DNA of 64,000 bases from Chimonanthus salicifolius. Lineage: Eukaryota; Streptophyta; Magnoliopsida; Laurales; Calycanthaceae. Of the stretch, positions 24,343 to 35,012 are shown one piece after another. Within the stretch, counting starts at the first letter, position 1; every line of letters begins with the position of its first letter. The position numbers were made by a program, and so were the translations under genes. The notes beneath the pieces were generated by a model, which did no database searches, was not told the DNA's origin, and saw only the letters and a list, made by a program, of their open reading frames with translations. Where the stretch lies: positions 23,777,746 to 23,841,745 of the forward strand of contig CM023535.1 in NCBI GenBank assembly GCA_013350335.1, read 5' to 3'.

Positions 24343-24700
24343 GGTCGATACGTTTTATATCGGCTGATATGTTTACCCCTGCTTCAACCTATGTGGATGG
24401 CATTAATACATCTCCATTGAATTCCATAAGCATTGAATATTATTTCATTAAATTAATTTCACAAAAAAATCTTAATTTGAAATTATTTTGGAGCAAAAAA
24501 AAAATGATGAGAAAAACTCAAAATGGTCAAAATTGATAAAAATAACTAAAAAATTGAATAACTTACTTCTGATACATTTTAGAATCACACCCAACACACA
24601 ATGCAACAAAATAAAAATAAAAATCATCTTTTAAAGAAAATTAAAAAAAGATGTGCATTGATCGATACAAAGACTGTACATCCGCAAGAATACATATTGC
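23303..24700. mobile_element. Decayed CGATAT-type element, copy 1 (interrupted)
   Basis: The left part (TATCGGTGTCGG, ATACGTATCGTGG) and a long AT-rich body resemble 44717-45650. Shared phrases include TTAGAAAAATTATATAAACAC/TTAGAAAAATCACATAAACAC, ACATCAAGGGCTCT and ATTCCATAAGCA. A smaller element of the same motif family is inserted at 23873-24381. The ends are not precisely defined. Confidence 0.6.
23873..24381. mobile_element. hAT MITE with CGATATCGGCCGATAT repeats
   Basis: Ends CAAGGGTGCAAAA and ...TTTACCCCTG, flanked by CTTCAAAC (23865-23872) and CTTCAACC (24382-24389), an 8-bp duplication with one mismatch. The interior has many GGCCGATAT/ATATCGGC motifs on both strands and a TA microsatellite at about 24317-24342. 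Confidence 0.82.
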
Positions 24701-25255
24701 AAACCTAAATAGCTACACGCATCGACTGTTAAACAATTACTTAAACCTATGATATTAGGTAATATTTCACTTGATATGTTTTTTTTAAACTTTTTTTGTT
24801 TTGTAAATTGAAAATTTTATCATACATATCGAAAGCAGCTTAAAGGCCTATCACATGTTAAAATTTCATTTCAAATTTTAATTCTAGTCACTTAATCTTT
24901 ACGATCAAATTCATCAATTATTTGAATTCTTTTATGAATGTTTGTTAATTTTGATTATTATGAGAGTAAGAGTAAGTGACTATAAATTTAATTTTAGATT
25001 GGAATTTGGATTGGTGGTAGGTATCTAAAATTACTTTTAATATAAACAGTTATATTTTTAGGTTAAGAAATTAAATTTAAAATAAAATTAAAAACAGTAT
25101 CAAATATAAAATAAACATGCTAAAATTGATGGGCTCAAACTTAAATTTTAAAAGCCCAACGGGCTCTAAGACGAGCGCATAGTTTTATAATGTATAAATG
25201 GGGTGGGGCTTTTATTTTAAGAAGCATGGCCTGAAGTAGGCGGCCTACTTTCTAC

Positions 25256-25508
25256 CAGGAGTTAAAAAAAAATGGCACATTCGAGATCTCGGCCGAGACG
25301 CCGAGATCTTGGGGCCCGCCGAATATCGGCCGATATTTCTTTCTCTCTCCTTTTTTTTTTTTTTAAATCTCAACTATATCGGTTGATATCGGCAAGATCT
25401 CGGTCATATCGACTGAGATCTCGCCTGTACAGTTGATACATCTCATATCAGTCGAGATATCTTGAATGTCCAAAATCCAAGATATGCCAGCCGAGATTTC
25501 AACCCGTT
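25256..25508. mobile_element. CGATAT-type hAT MITE fragment
   Basis: Starts CAGGAGTTAAAA and contains dense GATCTCGGCCGAGA, ATATCGGCCGATAT and GAGATATCTTG motifs, then a degraded TTTCAACCC end. A duplication CTTTCTAC against CTTTCCGC is possible but weak. Confidence 0.6.
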
Positions 25509-25519
25509 CTTTCCGCTTC

Positions 25520-27085
25520 CCAAAAAGGTGTTGCCAGCAGGATAGAAGGTGCTCCACTCATTTTTGAAAGGGCCATAGCAGTTAGATATAATTGCATAAC
25601 CATTCAACTGTAATGCCTCTTTTCAGTTCGCCTTGAGGTCTAATCTATTCTAAACCCTTCAACTATGGATGTTGATATTTTAATTAAATATTAAAATAAA
25701 AATTACAATTGTATTGATTTAATTTTTAATAATTTAAAATTATTTTTTATTCTTAAAACTTTTAGACACTACGTGAAGTTCTTATTGATCCAATGTAATA
25801 AATCCACCAAAAGGGTCTAAACCTGAAAATGAGATTAAAAATAAAAAATATAATAATTAGTGCTCCAAATAAATTAGATTAGATAGGATTAAAAGTTTAT
25901 TTAAATTTTTTATGTTGACTCAATCCTTTTAATAATTCTAGCTTAAATTCACTTAAATGTGCCTAAATGGTGATGTTTACCAAAATCATATTTTTCTATA
26001 AATTGTTTTAAATTTTATAAATTCATCCATTTAGATTATTTACTCTAAGTGTCCCAAAAAGTGACTTAGATTCAAAATTTTACTCATTTTAGACATTTCA
26101 AGGGTTTGTTTTAAGTAATGATTTTTTATCCTCATTTTCTTCTATAGTGTATCCCCTTTAAAAGGAATTTTCAAATTTACCTCTATTTCTTGTGCTCTCT
26201 GTTTTTTCTTTCGTTAAAAAAGGACAAATTTAAAAATTCTTTTAAAAGGGATGCACCATGAGAGGAAATGGGGTGCAAACATCACTACCCATTTTCCCTT
26301 TATTTTTTAAGTTTAAAAATTTATTGATTTTGCTAATCCAATATCTTTAAATGATGATGATTTATATTAAAATCATAATTTATCATTTTTTTTTAAATTT
26401 GAAAATTTACCCATTTTAGAGATTGTACTCTTCAATGCCCCTGAAAGATGGGCAAACCCAAAATTGTATTTTTTCACAAATTTTCTAAACATTGACAATT
26501 TCAGCCATTGCTGAGATTTGGCACTATAGGTTTGCTTTAAGTGGTAATGTGGACAAAAATATTATATTTTGTGTATTTATTTAAAACCTAAAAGTTCAAT
26601 AAAGTCAGTTTGATCAAATCCATCAAGTCATTCTTAATCTTCTTAAAAATTTAAATAATTTTATTTTTATCGTTAAACTTTTTATGACATTTAAAAAAAT
26701 GAATTTATCGTACTAATTAAAGCATTTTTATAAGACCGTTTATAAACATACGAGCGGATAAAATTCAAGATACATGAAATATAGTTTATGTATATCAACC
26801 ATACTATGACAAAGAAAATGTTGAAAATTTAAGTGCTATCTTAATTATTTATCCATTCAAATAAGAATACAAAATGAATAGTTCGTGTAAAAGAAACATT
26901 ACAATTTTAACTACAGATTTCGAAACCTTATAATATATGATTAAATTTTCCACTAAAAATGAATTCTAATAAAAGTTTTCCATAAATATTGGTGATTTTC
27001 GTTGAAATCCCGTGTAATTCTGACTTCTATTGAAATTCATGTAATTCTTATGAAGTCCAAACCTCCAAGAATTACTATAAAAGTT
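25520..27085. other. AT-rich intergenic DNA with a hairpin
   Basis: No gene. An imperfect inverted repeat at about 26110-26300 (GTGTATCCCCTTTAAAAGGAA against GGTGCATCCCTTTTAAAAG inverted) looks like an old MITE. The rest is featureless. Confidence 0.45.
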
Positions 27086-27090
27086 AATTA

Positions 27091-27788
27091 TGTTAGTGCC
27101 CCGCTTGACGAGTTACCTTGTTGTCAAATTCGTGACCTCAGTGAAGCCTTGCTTTGGAAGATCGAAGCAAAAGAAATAAGTTTAAAGCAATGAAGATCAA
27201 TTGAAGTTTTCAAGCCCATCAAGTATGACAATCACATGTAAATTGACCATAGATGACCTTAGGTGGAACCCAAACTCTTAGTGGACTTTTGCCTTAGGCT
27301 AGTAAATCATATTGGAAATATCATAATTAAGCCTGGAGCACCTTTGACCGCTCCAGAACCAAATGGGATTAACTTTGGAAAGTGGATTAAGGAGGGTGTA
27401 CTCCGGAACCACTACAAAAAATAGAGGGTGTACCCTAGGGATTAGAAGGGGTTCTAATCAATTTATTAGGTGGAAGTCCTAATTTATTTGTGAGGGTATA
27501 ATTTCCCACATAGTGAATTTGGGATAATCCAAGATTGGGTGAGTTCAATAGTGGATGAAGGTTTGATTAAACCGAACCACTATACATCGGTCTTTTAGTG
27601 TTAGAGCAACTTGTGTGATTTTGTTCCTTGTGCTTTACTTAAATCATACAACACATGGTCTTGATTAATTAGTTATACCATTGCAAATCATTTTTATTAA
27701 TTAAGTATTTTGCTCAAAGGTTAAAATTAGAGATTGTCCTATTCATCCCCCATCTAGAGAATCTATTCTAGCACACCGAGAACTTTCA
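27091..27788 (+). repeat. 5' LTR (internally deleted)
   Basis: 698 bp, against 1768 bp for the 3' LTR. The two agree from TGTTAGT to AACTTTGGAAA and again from AAGTGGATTAA to ACTTTCA. The block at 35307-36371 is missing here. Confidence 0.9.
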
Positions 27789-27790
27789 AT

Positions 27791-27802
27791 TGGTATCAGA
27801 GC
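27791..27802 (+). other. Primer-binding site
   Basis: TGGTATCAGAGC, two bases after the 5' LTR, is complementary to the 3' end of initiator tRNA-Met, the usual primer of plant copia elements. Confidence 0.9.
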
Positions 27803-27862
27803 TTCGTTCTCTTCATAAAGGATCTAACAATCCGAGTAGATCTTTGTGCTAGATCACCAATC

Positions 27863-28860
27863 ATGGGTGCCAAAAACTTCATCTACTGGTCTCTATTGTT
27901 TGTTCATACTATCCTAACATTTTGAAAACAAAAATAGAGAAAGTATTGGCCTCATACGAAGACGATGTATGGACTTCAATCGAAAATGAATTTATTGAAA
28001 AACTCTCTTTGGATGACCCAAATTCACTACACTATCTAGATGCATGCAACTCTGTATTTGGTCTTTCCTCTGTGAACTCTTTGACAGGTATTTGCTCATG
28101 CAATCAAGAAAGTGGAGATTCAAGCAAGAAGAAGAAAGATATTACATTAAAAACTATGGAAGAATCTTAGTCTGGATCAACCTTGGAGAAAGAAAAGCAA
28201 GGTAAACCTTCGAATGTTTTCGTAGCCTCAATTCCTTTTGATAAAAAAGAATGAACCAATGAAACAAAAAATGAGCAGAACTTTGATGACCTCAAAGAAT
28301 CTTATAGTGTATTGTATCTTGAGAGTGTGGATTTGGCCAAAAAAGTTCACAAACTTTGAAGTGAAAATGCCAAACTTACAAATTTACTTGAAATTGAGAA
28401 AATTGAAAAAGAAGCTCTCTCAACAAAATTCAAAAACTCAAAAGATGAGATATTAATGTTGAGAAAAAATCAAGTTGATCTTCACTTTCATGTGGACTTA
28501 TGTGAAAAGGACCACAAAAATTTGGTTGAAATGAAGAGATGCCTCGAAGATAAAATTGTAATTTTGAGCTCAAATTTGGAAAGATTGAAACATCAAAAGT
28601 CTCAATTTCAAGACAAGTTTACACAAGGTGAAAAAAAATTAGAAAAACTTCTTAACTTGGGAAAGAAGTACAAGGATCGTTCCGGGCATGGATACAATGA
28701 AAATTTGGAAATCAAGCCAAAACATCCTATCACCTTTGTTAAAAGCAAATCCTCAAATCTCTCAAATATAGAGTGCTATTATTGTGGTAAAATTGGCCAT
28801 TTTAAATTTTAGTGCCTCCTTAGGAAAAGCCATTTACGAAAGCATCCATTTGTCTTTCAA
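27863..28860 (+). pseudogene. copia gag remnant
   Basis: Broken frames encode a lysine/glutamate-rich coiled-coil region (28240-28700: LKKKLSQQNSKTQKMR; KRCLEDKIVILSSNLERLK). A zinc knuckle follows at 28770-28815, CYYCGKIGH, whose last cysteine is preceded by a stop at 28810. The start is uncertain; the ATG at 27863 follows the primer site closely. Several frameshifts; no intact protein. Confidence 0.8.
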
Positions 28861-28869
28861 TCCAAAGTC

Positions 28870-29430
28870 ATGAATCATGTGTATCAAAGGAAAAGAGGAA
28901 ACACAAGACATGAGTTCCTAAATGAAAAGTTGAAAAATATTCTAAAGAATTTGGAGAATCCAAGGCTCAAATATTTTCATGGAAAGCCTTATTTCAAAGC
29001 GGGCCAAATTGTACATCAAAAGGCTATGAACTTTTCTTCCTCATCTAAGTGGGTTCCAAAGGCTAAAAGCCTCATGATTCATACCGCCTTAAATGTTGAA
29101 AGGCAATCAAAGTGGTACTTGGATAGTGGATGCTCCCGACATATGACTGAAAATGGTTCATACATGTCACACTTGGTTGATTTCAAGGGAGGAACCGTCG
29201 TATTTGGAGATGGAAATATGGCCAACATAATTGGGAAAGGTTCATTGATTCTATCATCTTCCGGTATCATTAAGGATGTATACCTTGTTGATCGGCTCAA
29301 GCATAATTTACTTAGTATATCTCAATTGTGTGCTAATGATAGTAAAGTCACCTTTAGTAAGAATGATTGCCATGTTTATTCCAAAGAAGGTGATGTTGTT
29401 TTGAGTGACATGCTTACTTCGAATGATTGA
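28870..29430 (+). pseudogene. copia protease remnant
   Basis: A 186-codon open stretch includes WYLDSGCSRHMT, the aspartic protease active site (D-S-G) of copia elements, at about 29113-29150. It ends in a stop at 29430 just before the pre-integrase zinc region. Confidence 0.85.
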
Positions 29431-29479
29431 TATGTCTTGGATAGTGCATCAACTCCCATCAAACATGGTTGTTTCATGT

Positions 29480-30320
29480 CTAAAATTAGTGAGGTTGAAC
29501 TTTGGCACCAAAGGCTTGGACATGTAAATTTTAAAGATTTGTCCAAAATTGAGTGATCATATAAAGGGGATACCTAAAGTAAGCCAATACGAAAAATCCA
29601 TATGTGGAGATTGCCAAGAAGGAAAACAAATTAGGGAAGCTCACAAGCATACCAATTTGATTGCAACATCAAGACCCTTAGAGTTGCTTCATATGGATTT
29701 GGTTGGACTCACTCAACATGAAAGTGTTGGTGGAAAGAAATATTTCTTGGTGATAGTTGATGACTATACAAGATATACATGGGTGACCTTCTTAAGAGAA
29801 AAATCTAATGCATTCCAAGAATTCAAAATCATTGCAAAGTATATAATGAATGCAAAAGTGTCCACTATTCATAGAATAAGGACTGATCATTGAAGAGAAT
29901 TTGAAAATTAATCATTTGATAAATTTTGTGAAAAACGTGGAATTCATCATGAATATTCTGCTCTCAAAACTCCACAATAAAATGGAGTAGCCGAGAGGAA
30001 AAATAGAGTCATCCAAGAGATGGCCACAACTCTTCTTGAAAGTAAAAATGTGGGCTAAAGCCGTTAACACAACATGTTTTATTGTTAATCGTGTTTATTT
30101 GAGAGTTGGGTTAAATAAAACTGCTTTTGAACTTTGGACTGGTAGAAAACCTAACTCTAAGTATTTCAAAGTTTTTGGTAGCAAATGACATATACTTAGA
30201 GATAGAGAACATTTGGGAAAGTTTGAATCCAAGAGTGATGATTGTATTTTACTTGGGTACACCAACACTAGTCGTGCATATAGAGTTAAGAATTTGAGAA
30301 CTTGACCTATCCAAGAAACA
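29480..30320 (+). pseudogene. copia integrase remnant
   Basis: The HHCC zinc part (LWHQRLGHVNF at 29501, then CGDCQ) is separated by a frameshift from the catalytic core (LHMDLVG; VDDYTRYTWV). A stop interrupts the second aspartate region (RTDH, stop, REFEN at 29876-29904). GVAERKN carries the glutamate. Multiple stops follow. Confidence 0.85.
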
Positions 30321-30499
30321 GTGAATGTTGTAGTGGACGATCATGTACTCACCCCTAACAAAGAACAAAAAGATGATGATCCTACAATCTAGTTCAAAAT
30401 GAGGGAAATGAAGGTGAAGAAAGACAAGTAGCCTCTCCTAACCCAAAGCCTCTCAAAAATGTAAAGGAACACCCCATTGAGCAAATCATAGGAGAACCC

Positions 30500-31016
30500 A
30501 CCATTGGAGTGAGAACTAGAAGGTGATTTGAGAACTTGGCTAATTATGCTTGTTTCACTTCACAATTAGAACCCAAGAAGGTAGAAGAAGCCATCAATGA
30601 TGAGGATTTGGTCAATGCCATGCAAGAGGAGCTAGGGCAATTCACTAGAAATGAAGTGTGAGATTTGGTTCCTAGACCCAAGGATACTCATGTAATTGGA
30701 ACAAAATGGATCTTCAAAAACAAGTTGGATGAGCATGGAACCATTGCAAAGAATAAGACAAGATTGGTAGTTCAAGGGTATACCCAAATAGAAGGGAATG
30801 ATTTTGATAAGACCTTTGCCCCGGTGGCAAGATCATAATCCATTAGAATCTTGCTCTCCACAGCGTGTTATCTTAAGTTCAATTATACCAAATGGATGTG
30901 AAAAGTGTCTTCTTGAATGGATTATTGAATGAGGAAGTGTTTGTAGAACCACTTAAAGGATTCATTGATCCAAATTTTACACGTCATGTGTTCAAGCTTA
31001 AGAAAGCTTTGTATGG
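30500..31016 (+). pseudogene. copia reverse transcriptase, first part
   Basis: Contains [32 protein letters not shown] and, after a frameshift, LKKALYG, where the nested element is inserted. At least three stops. Confidence 0.87.
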
Positions 31017-31342
31017 TGTGATATCCTGACTCATGAGCCAGAGGTCAGACCCTAGAAGCGTTGATCCAAGTGAAACTGGGCCCTGTCAGTCGGACCGACA
31101 GTGTGGGTTGGTCCAACAGACAAGCCCATCAAGTGGGAATTTTGGAGAGTCCCACATCAGAAGTTGAGGACTTCCGGATGGGGTTTATATGTGGTTGCCC
31201 CTCAACTCATGTGACGCGTTTTGAGCCTACCGGGTTGGGCCAGGCCCAAAGGCAAACCGAGAGGGCCATGTTTTTGGACCTAGAGAGAACAATTTCACAC
31301 TGAGTTGGTCCCTAAGCCCTATTCACGGGTCGGGTTGTTACA
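31017..31342 (+). repeat. LTR 1 of the nested TRIM
   Basis: 326 bp, TG...CA ends, followed by a tRNA-Met primer site. It includes GTCGGACCGACAGTGTGGG and CCCACATCAGAAGTTGAGG, which recur in the other two copies. Confidence 0.85.
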
Positions 31343-31437
31343 GATTTGGTATTAGAGCTTCGGGTTCTACACTCGGACTGTGTGGGCTTGCTGTCTTCCA
31401 CTGAGTTCGTTGGGTCGAGCTGAGGGTGTCTCTAGGC

Positions 31438-32706
31438 CAGGGGTAAAAAAATCGGCCGGGCCGAGATATCGGCCGATTTTTCATATTGGCCGATATCTCA
31501 GTTCGGCCGATATATCGGCCGCATTTTTTCTCTCTCCTGCCCTTTTTAGAAAAAAAAAATTCAAAAAAATTACAGTAAATGCAGATAATTATGGGCTTAT
31601 TGAATATGTAATTTTTTCATAAAATATCGGGCATTTACATCTTCTAATATATTTTTGAAGTTACGATATCGGGAAGTTATATAATTAGTAATAAAATGGT
31701 GAAAATTACAAGGAAAAATAGATAAATGAGGAAAATTTGTAGAAATAATTTCATAATTTATTTTCTTAGTCAATGAGTATTATTTTAAGTTATGAATTAT
31801 AGAAATAAAAAAGTACATAATAAAATGATTGAAAATTACATAATAATGTAGAAAAAATATTAGAAAATAAAACTAATGGGGTCCTAATCACTTGAACTGA
31901 TAACCACACAAATATCATATATAATAATATAATGTTTTCTTTCATTTGAGAAAATAGATTTTATTTTTCATTAATAATAATTAGATAAATAAAATTATTA
32001 GATAAAATTATGAGCTATAGTTAATTATGTTAAATTGATATAATAAAAATAAAGAATATCTTCTAATAATAATGACAATGGTAAAAATATTAGATGGTAA
32101 ATATAATATTAAATTATTACAATAAGATAATAAAAAAGAAAATATTATACTTTTTACTTTCAACATAAGTAAATATTGTATTTAAAATAAAAAATTATTA
32201 CTTTCACATTAAAAATAATTTTTTGATAAAATATAAGAGTACCACGTGAGCTTGCAAGTGAGATCTTTAGAAAGCTCACGTGAGCTCTTTCTTTTCATAA
32301 AGATAAAATGGGTTTTCACTGGGAAACCCTAAGGTCATCTTTTAATACCCTTCTTCTCTTTCACTCTCTCTATTAAACCCTAGATGCCGCCGCCGCTTTC
32401 TGTATTTTTCCCATCAACGAAGAAGAAAAAGAAGAGAAAGGAAAGCTGTGAAAGGTGTAGCAATTTTTTTTCTTCAATCATTTCTCCATATTTTCTTTTT
32501 TCTCTGAAAAAAAAATAACAAATAACAGAATTTTTAAAATTCGGCCGATATCATGACCGAATTATCGGTCAGAAATTCGGTCATATCGGCTGAATTTTTT
32601 TCTTTACGGCTGATACTATACGTATCGGCCGATATACATCTGCCTTCGAAAATCCGATATATATATCGGTTGATACGCACAATATCGGTCGATATTTTGG
32701 CCCCTG
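31438..32706. mobile_element. CGATAT-type hAT element in the TRIM
   Basis: Ends CAGGGGTAAAAAAATCGG and ...TTGGCCCCTG, flanked by CTCTAGGC (31430-31437) and CTCTGGGG (32707-32714). GGCCGATAT motifs crowd both ends. The AT-rich part at 31590-31930 matches 39100-39460 of the larger BED/DUF659 element. There is no transposase frame. A TATA- and CT-rich stretch at 32330-32410 precedes CCGCCGCCG but no gene follows. Confidence 0.78.
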
Positions 32707-32729
32707 CTCTGGGGTTTAGTTTGGTGGAG

Positions 32730-32936
32730 TGTGATATCCTGACCCATGAGCCAGAGGCCAGGCCCTAGAAGGGCTGATCCAAGTGAAACTGGGCCATGTC
32801 AGTTGGACTGATAGTGTGGGTCGGTCCAACAGACAAGCCTAGCAAGTGGGAATTTGGGAGAGTCCCACATCAGAAATTGAGGACTTTCGGATGGGGTTTA
32901 TAAGTGGTTGGCCCTCCTTAACTCATGTGATGCGTT
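32730..32936 (+). repeat. LTR 2 (truncated) of the nested TRIM
   Basis: It begins TGTGATATCCTGACCC after the purine-rich GGTTTAGTTTGGTGGAG and stops at TGATGCGTTTTGG, where the inverted copy begins. Confidence 0.82.
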
Positions 32937-33108
32937 TTGGAAGTCCTCAACTTTCGATGTGGGCTCTCCAAAATTCCCACATGCACTCCCACTTGCTGGG
33001 CTTGTCTGTTGGACCGACCCACACTGTTGGTCCGACCGACGAGGCCCAGTTTCACTTGGATCAGCCCTTCTACGGCCTGGCCTCTGGCTCATGGGTCAGG
33101 ATATCACA
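32937..33108 (-). repeat. Inverted LTR fragment closing the nested TRIM
   Basis: Read on the minus strand it starts TGTGATATCCTGACCCATG and covers about the first 170 bp of the LTR. Its outer end meets the target duplication exactly. Confidence 0.85.
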
Positions 33109-33113
33109 TATGG

Positions 33114-34175
33114 TCTCAAGCAAGCCCCAAGAGCATGGTATGAAAGGTTAACCCAATTTTTGTTTGACGATGGTTTCCAAAGGGGGAGTGTGGACATGAC
33201 CTTGTTTGTCCAAAAGACAAGAGATCCATCCTTATTGCCCAAAGCTATGTGGATGACATTGTATTTGGATCTACTTGTAAGAGGACCGCAATTGAATTCT
33301 CAAAACTCATGAAATCAGAATTTGAGATGAGTGTGGTGGGAGAACTAAACTACTTCCTTGGTCTCTTCAAATCAAGCAACACAAAGAAGGCCTCTTTATC
33401 TCTCAATCAAAATATGCAAAGGAACTTGTGAAGAAATTTAGCCTTGAAGGATGTAAACATGCGACTACCCCCATGAGCACTATAGTCAAACTATTCAAGG
33501 ATGAAAGTGGCAAGGATGTGGACCCTAAATTGTATAGAAACATGATTGGAAGTCTCTTGTATCTCATGGCTAGTCAACCGGACGTCTCTTTTAGTGTTGG
33601 TGCTTTGCAAGATTTCAAACAAACCCTAAAGAATCACATCTCAAAGTCCGTAAAAAGGATTATCAAGTATGTAGCCTGGACTACCCTGTATGAGATTTGG
33701 TTTCCATGTGATACCTCTTCCAAGATTGCCGAATACACAGATGCAGATTGGGCTGGAAATATTGATGATAGGAAATCAATAAGTGGGGGATGTTTTTACA
33801 TTGGTAATTGTTTAGTGGCTTCGCATAGTCGAAAGCAATATTTAGTCTCTTTCTCTACAGCTGAAGCTGAGTACATTGCAGCTGCAAATTGTTGCACTCA
33901 ATTGATATGGATGAAACAAATATTAGTGGATTATGGGATTGATCAAGAATCCATGACCTTGTATTGTGATAACACAAGTGCAGTCAACATCTCAAAGAAT
34001 CTTGTTCAACATTCAAGGACCAAGCACATTGACATAAGGCATCACTTCATCAGAGAATTAGTGGAGGAGAAGACCATTGAGTTTGAGCACATTAGTACGG
34101 AGAACCAATTGGTGGATATCAAGATCAAACCCTTGGATTCATCTAGGTTCCTCTACCTTCTAAAGGCCATTGCCA
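33114..34175 (+). pseudogene. copia reverse transcriptase (second part) and RNase H
   Basis: It continues LKQAPRAWYERL, then YVDDIVFGST (catalytic DD, about 33248) after a frameshift. A long open frame (33428-34258) covers the end of RT and RNase H, with YTDADWAGN, STAEAEYIAA and CDNTSAVNIS carrying the D-E-D triad. The motif HSRTKHIDIRHHFIR is typical of this copia class. The RNase H part still looks intact although the polyprotein is broken upstream. Confidence 0.9.
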
Positions 34176-34188
34176 TTTGTGTTTCCCC

Positions 34189-34509
34189 CAGGGGTATAAA
34201 TCTTGGCCGATATTGTGCGTATCGGCCAGAGAAAAAAAAAATCGACCGATATGGTTGAGATCTCGACCGAATATTAGACGATTTTTTTTTAAAAGAATAT
34301 TGTTTGTGGGTCCAGGTCGATATCTCGGTAGCTATTTGCCCATATCGGACGAATATCGGCCGATATTTATATATATATTTTCTTTTTAATGATTTTTTTC
34401 AAAGAAAAAGCCACCGAGATTTTCAAAAAAAAAAATTTCAAGAGAAAAAAATCTCGGTCGATACGAAAATTCGGCCGAAATCTCCATTCAGCTGAATTTT
34501 CGACCCCTG
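34189..34509. mobile_element. CGATAT-type hAT MITE
   Basis: 321 bp with ends CAGGGGTATAAATC and ...GACCCCTG. The flanks are a perfect 8-bp duplication GTTTCCCC (34181-34188 and 34510-34517). The interior has GGCCGATATTG, ATATCGGACGAATATCGG and similar motifs. This is the cleanest copy of the family in the window. Confidence 0.92.
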
Positions 34510-34693
34510 GTTTCCCCTTGATTGCTCTATGTCATGCATATGTACTTACCTTTGTATACACTCATATTATTTGCATACATGTGTGATTTGTGTTCTCTCT
34601 CTCCTCTCCATATTGGCCAACATTTGGGACTTGTTATAGCACTCTCATTGGGGTATATTCTTGTGTGCTTCGGACCCTTTGTTAATTTATGAC

Positions 34694-35010
34694 AAAAAGG
34701 GGGAGAAATTTTAGAAGATTAGTATAAGCTCATGGGTATGAATTGAGGGGGAAAAATATTTTATTTGCTTGAATGTATGTGTTTTATGGACTAATGATTG
34801 AGGGGGAGACATTATGCTTCCACCTAGCGTCTAAATGATTGCTTACAGGTACACATAACTTGAGTGGGAGCAAAGTAAAGGAGTTTAGGGTCATTTGAAT
34901 TCAAAGTTTGTAATTGTTGTAATTATATATTCAAATAAGTTGTAAGGGTTGAGATTTATATTTGTATTCGTTAGCTTTTAGGTTTTTGTCACGAATTGAC
35001 AAAGGGGGAG
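34694..35010 (+). other. Multiple polypurine tracts
   Basis: AAAAAGGGGGAGAAA at 34694-34708, GAGGGGGAAAAA at about 34745, GAGGGGGAGA at about 34800, and the proximal AAAGGGGGAG at 35001-35010, two bases before the 3' LTR. Repeated tracts are a known hallmark of Sireviruses; the last primes plus-strand synthesis. Confidence 0.8.
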
Positions 35011-35012
35011 AT

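Larger units (their letters stand above)
31017..33108. mobile_element. Nested TRIM with an inverted third LTR copy
   Basis: It is inserted in the reverse transcriptase codons with duplication TATGG (31012-31016 and 33109-33113). LTR 1 is 31017-31342 (TGTGATATCC...GTTGTTACA), followed by the primer site TGGTATTAGAGC (31347-31358). A truncated direct LTR 2 is at 32730-32936. An inverted copy of the first ~170 bp of the LTR forms the right edge (32937-33108, ending GGATATCACA). Without the MITE at 31438-32706 the internal region is only about 110 bp, so the parent is a TRIM. Confidence 0.85.

Noticed and set aside
32330..32520. Promoter plus start of a cellular gene (CCGCCGCCG after a CT-rich leader)
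   Set aside because: No open frame of useful length follows and the sequence lies inside a hAT element.
33428..34258. Intact 276-codon gene
   Set aside because: It is the RT/RNase H end of the broken copia polyprotein, not an independent gene.
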